DNA from: Paraburkholderia dinghuensis
GTDB lineage: Bacteria; Pseudomonadota; Gammaproteobacteria; Burkholderiales; Burkholderiaceae
Length of the DNA stretch: 64,000 nt
Reading direction: 5' to 3'
Assembly (NCBI RefSeq): GCF_003837865.1
Contig: NZ_RQIS01000009.1
Location: 1 to 64,000, forward strand
In this document: positions 52,776-63,842 of the stretch, in pieces
Numbering within the stretch: the stretch's first letter is position 1
Layout: the number at the start of each line of letters is the position of its first letter
The notes under the pieces: generated by a model
Database searches by the model: none
The model's input: only the letters and a program-made list of their open reading frames with translations
What the model was told of the DNA's origin: nothing
Made by a program: the position numbers and the translations under genes

Positions 52776-54992
52776 CTATCGCCGCAGGCGGAAGTAAAGC
52801 GTGCCGAGCGGTGGCAGAACGAGCGACGCCGACTGCGGCTTGCCGTGGCTCGCCACCGGCTCCGTCGAGATCAGGCCGCCGTTGCCCATGTTCGACCCGC
52901 CGTAGACCGACGCATCCGTGTTCAGCACTTCCTCCCACTGGCCTGGCTGCGGCATGCCGATGCGGTATCCGTGGCGCGGCACCGGCGTGAAATTGCAGAT
53001 CGCCACCATCTCGCGGCCCGCGCCGTCCACGCGGCGCCATGCGAGGACGCTGTTTTCGGCATCGTCCCCGACGAGCCATTCGAAGCCGGCAGGCTCGGCG
53101 TCGAGCGTGTAAAGCGCGGGCTCGGCGGCATAGAGGTGGTTGAGGTCGCTCACGAGCTTCTGCACGCCGTGATGCAGCGGGTCGTCGAGCAGGCTCCACT
53201 GCGGCGTGCCGTCGTGGTCGAACTCGGCCAGTTGCCCGAACTCGCCGCCCATGAAGAGCAGCTTCTTGCCCGGATGCGCCCACATGAAGCCGAAGTACGC
53301 GCGCAGATTGGCGAAGCGCTGCCACCGGTCGCCGGGCATCTTGCCGAGCAGCGAGCCCTTGCCGTGCACGACTTCGTCGTGCGAGAGCGGCAGCATGAAA
53401 CGCTCGGACCACGCGTAGACCAGCGCGAACGTCATCTGGTGATGGTGATAGCGGCGATGGATCGGGTCTTCCTGCATGTAGTGCAGCGTGTCGTGCATCC
53501 AGCCCATGTTCCATTTGAACTGGAAGCCGAGGCCGCCGTCCTCGATGCGTGCGGTGACGCCGGGCCACGCGGTCGATTCCTCCGCGACGGTCATCACGCC
53601 GGGGCGTTGCGGCACGTACTGCGTTTCGTGGTTCAGACGCTTGAGGAACGCAATCGATTCGAGGTTTTCGCGGCCGCCGTAGATGTTCGGTATCCAGTCG
53701 CCCGCGCTGCGCGAATAGTCGCGGTAGAGCATGGAGGCGACGGCGTCCACGCGCAGGCCGTCGATGTGATAGCGCAGGAGCCACGCGAGCGCCGACGCGA
53801 TCAGAAAAGCACTTACCTCGCGACGGCCGAGGTTGTAGATCATCGTGTTCCAGTCGGGGTGATAGCCCTCGCGAGGGTCCACGTGTTCGTAAAGGGCGGT
53901 GCCGTCGAAATCGATGAGGCCGTGCGCGTCGTTGGGGAAATGCGCGGGCACCCAGTCGAGGATCACGCCAAGTCCTGCCGCGTGCGCGCGATCGACGAAG
54001 GCCGCGAAGTCGAGCGACGATCCAAGGCGCGCGGTGGGCGCGAACTGCGAAACCGGCTGATAGCCCCACGATCCACTGAACGGATACTCCGCCACCGGCA
54101 TCAATTCGAGGTGCGTGAAGCCCATGCCCTGTGCGTAGGGGATCAGGCGATCGGCGAGCGTGGACCAGTCGCGGATGGGGGCGTCGGCGTCCTGCGCCGG
54201 CAGCCATGAGGGCGCATGAACCTCATAGACCGCCATCGCACTGCGCGCGCCCTGTTTTTCCCCGCGTGTCTGCAGCCAGTCGTGGTCGTGCCACGCGTAG
54301 TGGTCGATCGCGTCGACGTCCGCCACGATGGACGCCGTGGCGGGAGGGCATTCGGCCTGCAGCGCGCAGGGGTCCGCCTTTTGCGGCAGCACGTCGCCGC
54401 GTGCGCCGAGGATTTCGTACTTGTAGCGCGCGAGCGCTGCCACGCGCGGAATGAACAGCTCCCACACGCCGGCTTCGTGACGCAGCCGCATGGGATGGCG
54501 GCGGCCATCCCATGCGTTGAAGTCGCCCACGACAGAGACGCGCCGCGCATTCGGCGCCCACACGGCGAAGCGCACGCCGGGCACGCCGTCGCAGATGAGC
54601 GGTCGCGCGCCGAGGCATTCGAGCACGGCATATGGGTCGCCGTTCGCGAGCCGGTGCAGCGGTTCCTCGTGTAGTTGCGGGCCGAATGAATAGGTATCCT
54701 CTATTTCCTGGGTCACACCTTGCCAGTCGATGTCGAGGCGATACGGCGCCGAAGCGGTGAGCGGCCCGGCGAAGAGCCCCGCCGGATGAATGCGCGTGAG
54801 TTCGCCGAGCGCGTGCGCACCCTCGCGCGTCACCACTTGCACACGCGACGCGTTGGGCAGCCACGCACGCACATACGGCGTGCCGTTGATCTCGTGCGGG
54901 CCGAGCAGCGCGAACGGATCGGCATGCCGCGCGCCGACGAGCGCGTGGATGTCCTGTTGCGTGAGGCCTGCGTCCGGCGCGTGTTCAGCCAT
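52776..54992 (-). CDS. glgB: 1,4-alpha-glucan branching enzyme
   Basis: This 738-residue GH13 enzyme makes alpha-1,6 branches in the glucan produced by GlgE. Residues 1-120 form an extra N-terminal module ([20 protein letters not shown]), followed by the CBM48 ([20 protein letters not shown]). In the barrel, [17 protein letters not shown] (Asp near 414), [12 protein letters not shown] (Glu near 470) and [17 protein letters not shown] are intact. AGGAGG before 54992 fixes the start. It overlaps the treS-maltokinase gene by eight bases. Confidence 0.96.
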   Translation of the reverse strand: MAEHAPDAGLTQQDIHALVGARHADPFALLGPHEINGTPYVRAWLPNASRVQVVTREGAHALGELTRIHPAGLFAGPLTASAPYRLDIDWQGVTQEIEDTYSFGPQLHEEPLHRLANGDPYAVLECLGARPLICDGVPGVRFAVWAPNARRVSVVGDFNAWDGRRHPMRLRHEAGVWELFIPRVAALARYKYEILGARGDVLPQKADPCALQAECPPATASIVADVDAIDHYAWHDHDWLQTRGEKQGARSAMAVYEVHAPSWLPAQDADAPIRDWSTLADRLIPYAQGMGFTHLELMPVAEYPFSGSWGYQPVSQFAPTARLGSSLDFAAFVDRAHAAGLGVILDWVPAHFPNDAHGLIDFDGTALYEHVDPREGYHPDWNTMIYNLGRREVSAFLIASALAWLLRYHIDGLRVDAVASMLYRDYSRSAGDWIPNIYGGRENLESIAFLKRLNHETQYVPQRPGVMTVAEESTAWPGVTARIEDGGLGFQFKWNMGWMHDTLHYMQEDPIHRRYHHHQMTFALVYAWSERFMLPLSHDEVVHGKGSLLGKMPGDRWQRFANLRAYFGFMWAHPGKKLLFMGGEFGQLAEFDHDGTPQWSLLDDPLHHGVQKLVSDLNHLYAAEPALYTLDAEPAGFEWLVGDDAENSVLAWRRVDGAGREMVAICNFTPVPRHGYRIGMPQPGQWEEVLNTDASVYGGSNMGNGGLISTEPVASHGKPQSASLVLPPLGTLYFRLRR

Positions 54993-57900
54993 GAGTGCCT
55001 CCTGCCGGGGGCGTGCCGGATGTGCCGGGCGCGCCCGTGGAGCCGAGCACGCGTCCCGCGATCGCCGCGAGCCCACGTACCGGTAGCGCGAGCCACGTCG
55101 GCCGGTTGGCGGCTTCGTAGCGGATTTCGTAGGCGGCCTTTTCGATCAGGAACAGGTCGAGCAGATCCTGTTCGTGCGAGGCGCTCACGAGCGCGTACGG
55201 CGCGTCGGCGACGGCGGCGCGATAGTGGCTGAGGAACGCTTCGGCAGCGTAGCCGCGAAAGCGCTCGAACAGCGTGCGCTTGCGATCGGCGGTTTGCTGC
55301 GGGGCGCTTTCGGTCGTCGATTGCGCGGCTGCCGCAGCATAAGAAAGCGAACGCAGGAGACCCGCCACGTCGCGCAACGGGCAAGCCTTCGCGCGGCGAT
55401 ACTCGAGCGTCCGGGCAGGCTCGCCCTCGAAGTCGATCAGATATGCGTCGCCCTGGGAGAGCAGCACCTGGCCCAGATGGAAATCGCCATGAATGCGGAT
55501 ACGCCACGCCGAGACGTCGGGCGGCACGCGATGCTCGACGGCCGCAATCAGCGCATCGCGGCGCGCGAGCAGGCCGAGCGCGAGTTCGCGGGCGTCGTCG
55601 TCGAGTGGATGCAGGTCGGTCGCGGTCTGCCGTGCGAGGATGTCGAGCGCTTCGGTCAGCATCGCCTTCGTATCGGCGATCCAGCCGCGCACGTCGGCAC
55701 GGGTCGCTTCTTCCGGCGCGAAGGCCTTATCGTCGGTTTGCGTGGCGAGCGCTGCATGCAATTCGCCGAGCCGTTTGCCGATCGCGCCGATCACCGTGCA
55801 ATAACCCTGCTCCGCTTCTTCTTCCTGGGCACGATCGGCAGCGGCTTCGTCGTCGCCGCCGGAGTGCGCCAGTTCGTCGGTCATGCGCCGCAGGTAGTCG
55901 AGCGCCCAATCCCACGCGTTGCCCTGGTTGTCGACATAACCCTGCAGGATCGCGAGCGTGTGCGGGACGCCTTGCGGATCGACGCGCACCACTTCGCCGA
56001 CGAGCGGCGCCGTGTTCGCGTAGCCGAGCTTCGTCAGATAGCGGCTCATTTCCACTTCGGGATGCACACCCGGCATGAGCCGGCGCACGAGCTTGAGCAC
56101 GAGCATGTCGGCAATCACAAGCGAACTGTTGCTCTGCTCCGCGGCGAGCCAGCGAATTTCGGGTGTTTCGCCTGGATCGAGGGTTTCGAGGCGTGCCGTG
56201 GGCAGGAAGTGAATCACGCTCTGCTGAACCGTGGGCACCGCCGCATGTTCGCGCAGCTTGCGCAGCACGCCGTGGGCGAACCATGGCAGCGAGAACGCGT
56301 CGGTGAGGTAGCCGACGTTGCGTCCGCGGCGCACGCGCGAAAGTGCGAGCTGGATATGCAGCGGCGTCGTTGTTTCGGTACCCCAACTAATGGCGATCGG
56401 GAGCACGTAGCGCGCGCTCGTGCCGTCCCTGAACTCGGCTTCGACTTCCGTGAAGGCGAAGCCGGCGCCCTGGATCGTCGTGAGCGCGGCGAGGCGCACG
56501 CCCTTGAGCGACCGGTCCTTCGATGCGAACCAGCGTCGCCGCGACAGCCATGACGGCAGCACTTCCGATTCGAGCAGCCGCACGTTCTCCGGCGTGGGGC
56601 CCAATTGTCCTTCGCGGATCACGACGGTGACGAACTCGGGCAATTGTTCGGACGTGGGCTGGCTCCATGCGGGACGCTGGGTGCCCGGACACAGGAGGAA
56701 CCACAGAAAGCCGTAAGGCGGGAACGTGAGCAGATACGGCAACTGGCCGATGGGCGGGAACACCGAGTCGGCCGTCATTTCGACGGGCGACGTGCCGATG
56801 TAGTCGGAAAGATCGAGTTCGACGGCCTGCGGCGCACGCGAGAGATTCGCGACGCACAGGATCGCCGGTTCGCCCGGCATTTCGCGCAGGTACGCGAGGA
56901 TCTTGCGGTTCTCGGGGCGCAGAAAGCGGATCGTGCCGCGCCCGAAAGTCTGTTTCCCGCGACGCGTGGAGAGCATGCGGCGCGTCCAGTTGAGCAGCGA
57001 GTGCGGATCGCGGTTCTGCGCTTCGACATTGATGGCGTCGTAACCGTAGAGCGAGCCCATGAGCGGCGGCAGCACGAGTTGTTCGGGATCGGCGCGCGAG
57101 AAGCCGCCATTGCGGTCCGACGACCATTGCATCGGGGTGCGCACGCCGTCGCGGTCGCCGAGATGGATGTTGTCGCCCATGCCGAGTTCGTCGCCGTAGT
57201 AGATCACGGGCGTGCCGGGCATCGACAACAAGAGCGAGTTGATGAGTTCGATGCGGCGGCGGTCGCGCTCCATGAGCGGCGCGAGACGGCGGCGTATGCC
57301 GAGGTTCAGGCGCGCGCGCCGGTCGCTCGCATACGTGTTCCAGAGGTAGTCGCGCTCGGAGTCGGTGACCATTTCGAGCGTCAGTTCGTCGTGATTGCGC
57401 AGGAATACCGCCCACTGGCAACTGGGCGGCAGATCCGGCGTCTGCTTCATGATGTCGATGATCGGGAAGCGGTCCTCGCTCGCAATCGCCATGTAGAGGC
57501 GCGGCATCAGCGGGAAGTGGAACGCCATGTGGCATTCGTCTTCGTTGCCGAAGTATTCCTGCACATCCTCGGGCCATTGGTTCGCTTCGGCGAGCAGCAT
57601 GCGGTTCGGGTAGTGCGTGTCGATAGCTTTGCGGATCTGTTTGAGGATCTCGTGCGTCTCGGGCAAATTCTCGTTGTTCGTGCCTTCACGTTCGACGAGA
57701 TAGGGCACGGCATCGAGGCGCAGCCCGTCGATCCCCATGTCGAGCCAGAAGCGCATGATCTGCAGCACTTCGCGCAGCACGGCGGGATTGTCGAAGTTCA
57801 GGTCGGGCTGGTGAGAGTAGAAGCGATGCCAGTAGTACGCGCCCGCGACGGGATCGTGGGTCCAGTTCGACGGCTCCGTATCGATGAAGATGATGCGCGT

Positions 57901-58446
57901 GCCGGCGTATTTCGCGTCGGTGTCGGACCACACGTAGTAGTTGCGATGATTCGAGCCCGGCCTCGACCGGCGCGCGCGCTGGAACCACGGGTGCTGATCG
58001 GACGTGTGGTTGATGACGAGTTCGGTGATCACGCGGATACCGCGTGCATGCGCTTCCTGGATGAAGCGGCGCACGTCCGCGAGCTGGCCGTAGTCGGGGT
58101 GGACGTTGCGGTAGTCGGCGATGTCGTAGCCGTCGTCGCGGCGCGGCGACGGGTAGAACGGCAGCAGCCAGATCGCGGTGACGCCCAGTCCTGCGATGTA
58201 GTCGAGCTTGGCGAGCAGGCCCGGAAAATCGCCTACGCCGTCGTTGTTCGCGTCGTAGAACGATTTCACGTGCACCTGGTAGATCACGGCGTCCTTGTAC
58301 CAGAGCGGATCGTCGGAGAGGAACGACGGCTTGCCGCGCCGCTGCGTCGCGGCAAGCCCACCAGCTTCGCCAGGCTCGCCGGGTGCCGTGGAGTCGTGCG
58401 TGACTTCGCGTGCGGACGGTGCGTGAGTGGGGGAATCGCGTTTCAT
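54985..58446 (-). CDS. treS: Trehalose synthase/maltokinase fusion protein
   Basis: This 1153-residue protein fuses two enzymes. Residues 45-600 are TreS (GH13), which interconverts trehalose and maltose; [13 protein letters not shown] (Asp near 243), [17 protein letters not shown] (Glu) and [13 protein letters not shown] are intact. Residues of about 610-1145 are maltokinase (Mak/Pep2), with [18 protein letters not shown] (near 987) and [16 protein letters not shown]. It phosphorylates maltose to maltose 1-phosphate, the GlgE substrate. The fusion lets maltose pass straight to the kinase. ATG 58446 overlaps the glgE stop as ATGA. An acidic insert ([19 protein letters not shown]) lies near 850. 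Confidence 0.95.
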   Translation of the reverse strand: MKRDSPTHAPSAREVTHDSTAPGEPGEAGGLAATQRRGKPSFLSDDPLWYKDAVIYQVHVKSFYDANNDGVGDFPGLLAKLDYIAGLGVTAIWLLPFYPSPRRDDGYDIADYRNVHPDYGQLADVRRFIQEAHARGIRVITELVINHTSDQHPWFQRARRSRPGSNHRNYYVWSDTDAKYAGTRIIFIDTEPSNWTHDPVAGAYYWHRFYSHQPDLNFDNPAVLREVLQIMRFWLDMGIDGLRLDAVPYLVEREGTNNENLPETHEILKQIRKAIDTHYPNRMLLAEANQWPEDVQEYFGNEDECHMAFHFPLMPRLYMAIASEDRFPIIDIMKQTPDLPPSCQWAVFLRNHDELTLEMVTDSERDYLWNTYASDRRARLNLGIRRRLAPLMERDRRRIELINSLLLSMPGTPVIYYGDELGMGDNIHLGDRDGVRTPMQWSSDRNGGFSRADPEQLVLPPLMGSLYGYDAINVEAQNRDPHSLLNWTRRMLSTRRGKQTFGRGTIRFLRPENRKILAYLREMPGEPAILCVANLSRAPQAVELDLSDYIGTSPVEMTADSVFPPIGQLPYLLTFPPYGFLWFLLCPGTQRPAWSQPTSEQLPEFVTVVIREGQLGPTPENVRLLESEVLPSWLSRRRWFASKDRSLKGVRLAALTTIQGAGFAFTEVEAEFRDGTSARYVLPIAISWGTETTTPLHIQLALSRVRRGRNVGYLTDAFSLPWFAHGVLRKLREHAAVPTVQQSVIHFLPTARLETLDPGETPEIRWLAAEQSNSSLVIADMLVLKLVRRLMPGVHPEVEMSRYLTKLGYANTAPLVGEVVRVDPQGVPHTLAILQGYVDNQGNAWDWALDYLRRMTDELAHSGGDDEAAADRAQEEEAEQGYCTVIGAIGKRLGELHAALATQTDDKAFAPEEATRADVRGWIADTKAMLTEALDILARQTATDLHPLDDDARELALGLLARRDALIAAVEHRVPPDVSAWRIRIHGDFHLGQVLLSQGDAYLIDFEGEPARTLEYRRAKACPLRDVAGLLRSLSYAAAAAQSTTESAPQQTADRKRTLFERFRGYAAEAFLSHYRAAVADAPYALVSASHEQDLLDLFLIEKAAYEIRYEAANRPTWLALPVRGLAAIAGRVLGSTGAPGTSGTPPAGGTHG
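54998..55003 (-). promoter_or_regulatory. Ribosome-binding site deciding the glgB start
   Basis: AGGAGG on the minus strand, five bases before the ATG at 54992, inside the last codons of the treS-maltokinase gene. It rules out the longer upstream frame as the glgB start. Confidence 0.75.
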
Positions 58447-61400
58447 GTCGCACCTGCGAGCGGGAAATCCGTGTCCAGTTCGGGGTGGCCCGCGACGTGC
58501 GCGTCGGGCGATTCGGGGAGCGGCTCGTCGCGCGGCAGGCCGCGTGCGGGCTCGATGCGCCAGATCGCAAAGGGCCGCGTGTGCGGATCGAGGTGCAGAT
58601 GCTGCCAGCGGCCGTGCCATTCGAAGCGCTGGCCCGTCAATTCGTCGGTGACGGCGAGCGTTGCACCATCGTCGATCCGCCAATGGTGGAACGTGTGCCA
58701 CGACAGCTCGAAATCGGCGCGCTGTTCGCCGTAGGGATCGAGGCTGATTGCGACGACTATGACGTTGTCGCGTGCGGGCGTGGCCTTTTCGAAGCAGAGA
58801 ATCTGATCGTTGTGCGCGTCGAGGAATGTGACGCCGAGATGCGTCTGCAGTGCCGGATTCGCGCGGCGGATGCGATTGAGCGCGGTGATTTCGCCGACGA
58901 TGTGGCCATGGCGGTTCCAGTCCCATGCGCGCAACTGATATTTTTCGGAGTCCATATATTCTTCGCTGTCAGGCAGTGCTCGGCCCTCGCAAAGTTCGAA
59001 ACCGCAGTAGACGCCCCACACGCCGGAAAGTGTCGCGGCAAGCGCGGCACGGATCATGAAACTTGCGCGCGCGCCCGTTTGAAGATGGCGCGGATTGATA
59101 TCCGGTGTGTTGACGAAGAAGTTCGGGCGGTAGAAGTCGCGTACCGCCGTCTGGGTGAGTTCGGTGAGGTATTCGGTGAAATCGCGCTTCGACTCGCGCC
59201 AGGTGAAATACGTGTACGACTGCGAGAAGCCGAGTTTCGCGAGCCGATACATGAGGCGCGGCCGCGTGAAGGCTTCGGAGAGGAAGACCACGTCGGGATG
59301 GCGCGCGCGCACGTCAGCAATCATCCATTCCCAGAACGGCAGCGGCTTCGTATGCGGGTTGTCGACACGGAAAATACGCACCCCCGCATCGACCCAGAAC
59401 AGGATCGCGTCGCGCAGCGCGAGCCACAGGCCCGGCTTCGAATCGTGCGCGTAGAACTCGGGATTGACGATGTCCTGGTACTTCTTCGGCGGATTTTCCG
59501 CGTAACGCAGCGTGCCGTCGGGACGCCACGCGAACCAGCCCGGATGCGCCTGCAGCCACGGGTGATCGGGAGAGCATTGGACGGCGAAATCGAGTGCGAT
59601 TTCCAGGCCGTGCTCGTGCGCGGCGGCCAGCATGCGGCGGAAATCGTCGAGCGTGCCGAGTTGCGGGTGTATCGCCGTGTGTCCGCCAGCGGCCGCGCCG
59701 ATCGCATACGGGCTGCCGACATCGGTTGGTCCCGCCGTGAGCGTGTTGTTGCGGCCCTTGCGGTTGGCAAGGCCGATCGGGTGGATCGGCGGGAAGTACA
59801 GCACGTCGAAGCCCATGTCGCGAATGCGCGGCAGCTTCGCGATGACGTCGTCGAAGGTGCCGTGGCGCGCTTCGTCGTCGCTCATGGAACGCGGGAAGAT
59901 TTCGTACCAGCTCGCGAAACGCGCGGCGCGGCGTTCGGCATCGACGCGGCGCACGTGAGCGTCGCGCGAGAGGAATGGCCGATGACGCGCGGCGCGCACA
60001 GCGGCGGCCGTCGCGGGGGCCGCGAGCAGGGCGCAGCGCGTGTCCGTGTCCGCGCCGATGAAACGCTTCACGATCGCGTCGAGTGACGCGTTCAACGCGG
60101 TGTCACCGCCGTTCGCTTCATCCGGTGTGTCGGAGGTTTCGGCCGTCGCCAGCACGAGCGCGAGAAGACGGCTCGCTTCTTCCATCTCCAGATCGACGTT
60201 CTGGTTCACCGCGCGCTTCTTTTGAACGTGATCGACCAGCGAAGCGAAGTCGTCGCGCCACGCGACGACGACGAATTCGTGGCGCCCGATGCGATCGAGC
60301 GGGAAGTGTCCGCTCCACATGTCGGTGCCAGGCGGCAGCACGGGTGCCATCGGCGACTCGTGCCACGCGGTTTCGTCGGCGGCGCGCCACAGCACCGCCG
60401 CGTCGATGCGGTCGTGGCCATCGGCGAAGATCGCCGCGCACACGTCGACACGCTCGCCCACGATGCGCTTCGCCACGAAGCGGCCTTCGTCGACCGAAGG
60501 CGTCACGCTTTCGATGGCGATGCGCGGGGCGAGGAGCGCATCGGCCACGGTCTTGTGACCGCTCGTGCGGCCCTTGGCGATGTCCTCGCGAGGCGCGAGC
60601 AAGACCGCCGGCGCTGCGAGCGCGCGGAACATCCAGCACGCGCCCCCGGGCAGCGCGAAATGGTCCGGCACCGCGCTGGCGTCGCGCGCGGGCGCGCCGT
60701 GCGCGCCGCGTAATGTTTCGGCGTCGAGCGGTGAAAAGCGCGTGAAGCCGCCGGGCACGGCGTCGAGCAGATGCGCCATGTTCACGCGCACGGGTGCGGC
60801 GAGCGCGGGGTTGATGAGCGTGAGCACGGCATCTTCGGCGTCGCGCAGGTCCGCGCGGTCACCACGCAACAGCGCGACAACGGGCGCGCCCGGTCCGTTC
60901 ATCGCGCGCAGTTCGCCATTGCACTGCAAGACCCACGTCTCGCGCTGCAACGCGTTGGCGTGCGCAATGTCGGCGGAGAGATCGAACGGTGCACGCGCCC
61001 TGGCCGCTTCGAAGTCCGCCGGGGCGCCGCCCGCGTGCTCGACGGATTCGGCCACGCCGTATTCGAAGCCCATCGGCACGAGCCATCCCGTGCCGAGTGC
61101 GGCGGCCGCGCGCAACATGCGCCGGTACGCGCGCTCGATCGCGCGCGCATCGGCGGCGCCCTCCTGGTCGTGTATGAAGCGCTTGCCGTAGGGCGCCTCG
61201 GGAAACGCCACTGGCGAGCCCACGCGACGCAGTACGTCGTGCTCCTCGAGCATCCAGCTCGACGCAAAGTCCCACCAGCGCAGCGACGTGAATGCCGCAT
61301 CGAATCCCGCGCCTTCCAGCCCGGCGATGGCCGGGCGCGCGAGCCCGGGTGTCGCGGCGAGCCAGCGTGCGTCGCGATGGCGTTCGCGGACGACATCGAA

Positions 61401-61946
61401 GATGCCGCGCAGGACGTTCGCTGGCGTGCGATGTGGCGACTCGATACGAAAGCCGCCGAGCCCCGACTGCACCAGTTCGATCATGCGCTGCGACCACCAC
61501 GCGGCGAGCGGCGCGCCCGCGCGCTCGAAGTCGGCGTAGGCGACATGCGCGTCGCTATGGCCGTGGCGCGGATCGAGCCGCGCATCTTCCGGCTCGAACG
61601 GATGAAACCATTCGCGATGCGCAGCGTAGAGCACGCCGTCGGCGGCGGCGCGGTCGAGCGTGAGATCGGCGAGCAGCGTGATGCCACGTTCGCGTGCGGA
61701 TTGCGCGAGCGTGCGCAACGCAACGTCTGCGGATTGTGACGTTTCGAAGGCGGGATTCAGACGCGCATGATCGGCGACGATGCGGCCGTCGCCTGAAACG
61801 CCCGGCGCGAACAACGCACCGATCAGCACATGATCGAAACCGAGGGACGCCGCGTGCGCGAAGACGGCTGGCCACGCGTCGAGCGGACCGACATGGACGG
61901 AATGGACGAAGTAGATCCGCGGCGCATAGGCTTGAGGCGCTTCCAT
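58443..61946 (-). CDS. glgE: Maltosyltransferase GlgE with long N-terminal extension
   Basis: This 1167-residue protein is far longer than usual GlgE (about 660-700). Residues from about 465 on are a complete GlgE. It has IAIESVTPSVDEGRFVAKR, WYEIFPRSMSDD, IFRVDNPHTKPLPFWEWM (nucleophile Asp near 861) and VVFLSEAFTRPRLMYRL (Glu near 889). GlgE extends alpha-1,4-glucan with maltose 1-phosphate. The first 465 residues look like another GH13 barrel, but GFRIES has Glu for the catalytic Asp and WLAATPG lacks the acid/base Glu, so that part is probably inactive. ATG 61946 has GGAAGA upstream; a TTG at 61973 is possible. It heads the operon. Confidence 0.93.
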   Translation of the reverse strand: MEAPQAYAPRIYFVHSVHVGPLDAWPAVFAHAASLGFDHVLIGALFAPGVSGDGRIVADHARLNPAFETSQSADVALRTLAQSARERGITLLADLTLDRAAADGVLYAAHREWFHPFEPEDARLDPRHGHSDAHVAYADFERAGAPLAAWWSQRMIELVQSGLGGFRIESPHRTPANVLRGIFDVVRERHRDARWLAATPGLARPAIAGLEGAGFDAAFTSLRWWDFASSWMLEEHDVLRRVGSPVAFPEAPYGKRFIHDQEGAADARAIERAYRRMLRAAAALGTGWLVPMGFEYGVAESVEHAGGAPADFEAARARAPFDLSADIAHANALQRETWVLQCNGELRAMNGPGAPVVALLRGDRADLRDAEDAVLTLINPALAAPVRVNMAHLLDAVPGGFTRFSPLDAETLRGAHGAPARDASAVPDHFALPGGACWMFRALAAPAVLLAPREDIAKGRTSGHKTVADALLAPRIAIESVTPSVDEGRFVAKRIVGERVDVCAAIFADGHDRIDAAVLWRAADETAWHESPMAPVLPPGTDMWSGHFPLDRIGRHEFVVVAWRDDFASLVDHVQKKRAVNQNVDLEMEEASRLLALVLATAETSDTPDEANGGDTALNASLDAIVKRFIGADTDTRCALLAAPATAAAVRAARHRPFLSRDAHVRRVDAERRAARFASWYEIFPRSMSDDEARHGTFDDVIAKLPRIRDMGFDVLYFPPIHPIGLANRKGRNNTLTAGPTDVGSPYAIGAAAGGHTAIHPQLGTLDDFRRMLAAAHEHGLEIALDFAVQCSPDHPWLQAHPGWFAWRPDGTLRYAENPPKKYQDIVNPEFYAHDSKPGLWLALRDAILFWVDAGVRIFRVDNPHTKPLPFWEWMIADVRARHPDVVFLSEAFTRPRLMYRLAKLGFSQSYTYFTWRESKRDFTEYLTELTQTAVRDFYRPNFFVNTPDINPRHLQTGARASFMIRAALAATLSGVWGVYCGFELCEGRALPDSEEYMDSEKYQLRAWDWNRHGHIVGEITALNRIRRANPALQTHLGVTFLDAHNDQILCFEKATPARDNVIVVAISLDPYGEQRADFELSWHTFHHWRIDDGATLAVTDELTGQRFEWHGRWQHLHLDPHTRPFAIWRIEPARGLPRDEPLPESPDAHVAGHPELDTDFPLAGAT

Positions 61947-62204
61947 CGGTCGTCTTCCAGATACGTCGGGCAAGTGGATGCGGGCTTGCTGCGATCACGT
62001 TGCCCGGAAAGTGCCGGAGCGTGCCGCGCTGCGCTCGTGGCGGCGCGTCCTGTTCAATGTAGTGCAGAAGCAGGCCGGAACCAAACTGCGAACGCAGCCA
62101 GGCGTCTTGCGGGCAGGTTCAGCAAGGGCCATGCCCGAAGTTGGGGCGAGGACCGTCGCGATGGACGCGACCTGGAAGGTTTGCGGCGGGGAACGGTGGC
62201 GGGG

Positions 62205-62861
62205 TCAGTTTCCAACCATGCTCGCGGCGATGTTCACGCACAGGCCGAGCACGGCGACGTTGAAATAGAACGAGAGGACGGATTGTGCGAGGACGCTGCG
62301 TCGCGCGCTGCGTCCTCGCATGCCGATGTCGGCGGTCTGCGACGCAACGGCGATCGTGAACGAGAAGTACAGGAAGTCCCAGTAGTTGGGCGTGAGGTCG
62401 CGATCGGGGAAGACGAGCGCGGGCGCGCCCGGTTCGGAGTCGTAGTAAACGCGTGCGTAGTGCAACGTAAAGATGGTCGGAATCAGGAACCACGCGCCGA
62501 CCAGCGTGAGGCCCGTGATGACCGAATGCAGCACCTTGGATGCGATGCCGAGGTCCTTCGTCGTGCCGAGTTCGAGCACGATGGCGACGATGCTCGCAAC
62601 AGCCGCCACGCAGATCACGAACAGGACCGTGACCGCGTTTTCGTCGTCGCGCTGCGCGTGGCTGCGCACGCCTTCTTCGGTGGTGAAGGCCATGTGAAAC
62701 CAGATGAGGACGAGATACACCCAGACCGCGGCGTCCCAGCCGAGCAGGACGCGCGCGGTAGGCGTGAGCCGGGCCGGCGACAGCAGGGCGACCAGAAGGC
62801 CGGCGGCGAGGCCGAGCATCATGTGTGGACGGTTGCGAAGCACCTGCGGGATGAGGTTCAT
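62205..62861 (-). CDS. DUF1345 membrane protein
   Basis: This 218-residue protein has five or so hydrophobic helices. The DUF1345 pattern is visible in [16 protein letters not shown], then [11 protein letters not shown] and [20 protein letters not shown] near 160-182. The last segment resembles the pore region of small K+-channel-like proteins, but the family function is untested. It lies 258 bases upstream of glgE on the same strand, too far to assume one transcript. Confidence 0.85.
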   Translation of the reverse strand: MNLIPQVLRNRPHMMLGLAAGLLVALLSPARLTPTARVLLGWDAAVWVYLVLIWFHMAFTTEEGVRSHAQRDDENAVTVLFVICVAAVASIVAIVLELGTTKDLGIASKVLHSVITGLTLVGAWFLIPTIFTLHYARVYYDSEPGAPALVFPDRDLTPNYWDFLYFSFTIAVASQTADIGMRGRSARRSVLAQSVLSFYFNVAVLGLCVNIAASMVGN

Positions 62862-63115
62862 GTCGTCGGAATCTGAAGCGTGGGCGGGGTGGCGGCGATT
62901 TTACCGCGCGCATCCGGTGATGCGGAGCGATATGTCCTGCTGTGTGGCTCGTCGGATCAGGAAAGGCTATATTGCTTGCGCGGCGGGCCATCGTCGCCTT
63001 TCACCCCGGAAAGGTGGCCCGCGTTCTGCAACACGATCGCAAACTTCATTCGCATCGCCCCGGACCCGGCGCGCCATCCCGTTGCCGGTTTGCATGAAAC
63101 TCGTCTGGAGTACGC

Positions 63116-63694
63116 ATGACAAATGTGATGCAGGACGGGATGCTTCAATCATCGGGCGCGCGGCCCGGCCGCCGGCAGTTCGTGATCGGCGCCTGCGCGG
63201 CTGCCGCAGTGCTTGCTTTCGCCGTGGCCGGTCGCTCCGGTTCGCCGCTGGGCTTCGGTCGCGTTCTTGCGGCGACGCCTGCCGATAGTGGCTACGACGC
63301 GTTTCTCGTGCTCTCGCAGCGCCTCACTGGACGCTCGACTTTCGACCAGCCGCTCGGCCAGCGCGTCTATGTGGCACTCGCGCGCGCGAACAGTCAGTTC
63401 GGGCAGAACGTCGGCGCACTCAATAGCTGGCTCCAGAACCACGGCGGCGTCCCATCGGACACCGTGACAGAAGCGCTCAAGAGCGACCAGCCGGAGCTTG
63501 CGACGACGGTCGGCAACATCATGCGCGCGTGGTATCTCGGTCTCGTGGGCGACTCGCCCCACGTTCAGGTGGTGGCCTACGAAAAAGCGCTGATGTTCGA
63601 CCCGGTCAGCGACGTGCTGACCGTTCCGTCGTATTGCCGCGACGTACCGTTCTATTGGACGAAAAAGCCCGGCATCGGTCAGGCGCCGGCGTAG
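63116..63694 (+). CDS. Sugar dehydrogenase small (gamma) subunit, Tat-exported
   Basis: This 192-residue protein has a twin-arginine signal (RPGRRQFVIGACAAAAVL, residues 17-34). A helical mature domain follows (YDAFLVLSQRLTGRSTFD, then NIMRAWYLGLVG, YEKALMFDPVSD and FYWTKKPG). This matches the FAD-SLDH small subunit of membrane-bound gluconate/glucose/sorbitol dehydrogenases, where it helps export the flavoprotein through Tat. TGGAG precedes the ATG. The flavoprotein gene follows after 148 bases. Confidence 0.88.
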   Translation: MTNVMQDGMLQSSGARPGRRQFVIGACAAAAVLAFAVAGRSGSPLGFGRVLAATPADSGYDAFLVLSQRLTGRSTFDQPLGQRVYVALARANSQFGQNVGALNSWLQNHGGVPSDTVTEALKSDQPELATTVGNIMRAWYLGLVGDSPHVQVVAYEKALMFDPVSDVLTVPSYCRDVPFYWTKKPGIGQAPA

Positions 63695-63842
63695 TTCGGC
63701 TGCTGACGCAAGACCACGCGTGTGAAGTCTCCCGCACAGCGGCTGACGTCGTGTCCCTGCGACGCGGCGCCAGTGCGCCAGCATCACAAGTCATCAAGCC
63801 GCGCACGGTCCCTGCGATGAAAGCCAGAACAAGAGGACGACA

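Noticed and set aside
58447..58926. Upstream extension of the treS-maltokinase frame
   Set aside because: It overlaps the end of glgE in another frame and is not protein-like; MKRDSP at 58446 overlaps the glgE stop neatly.
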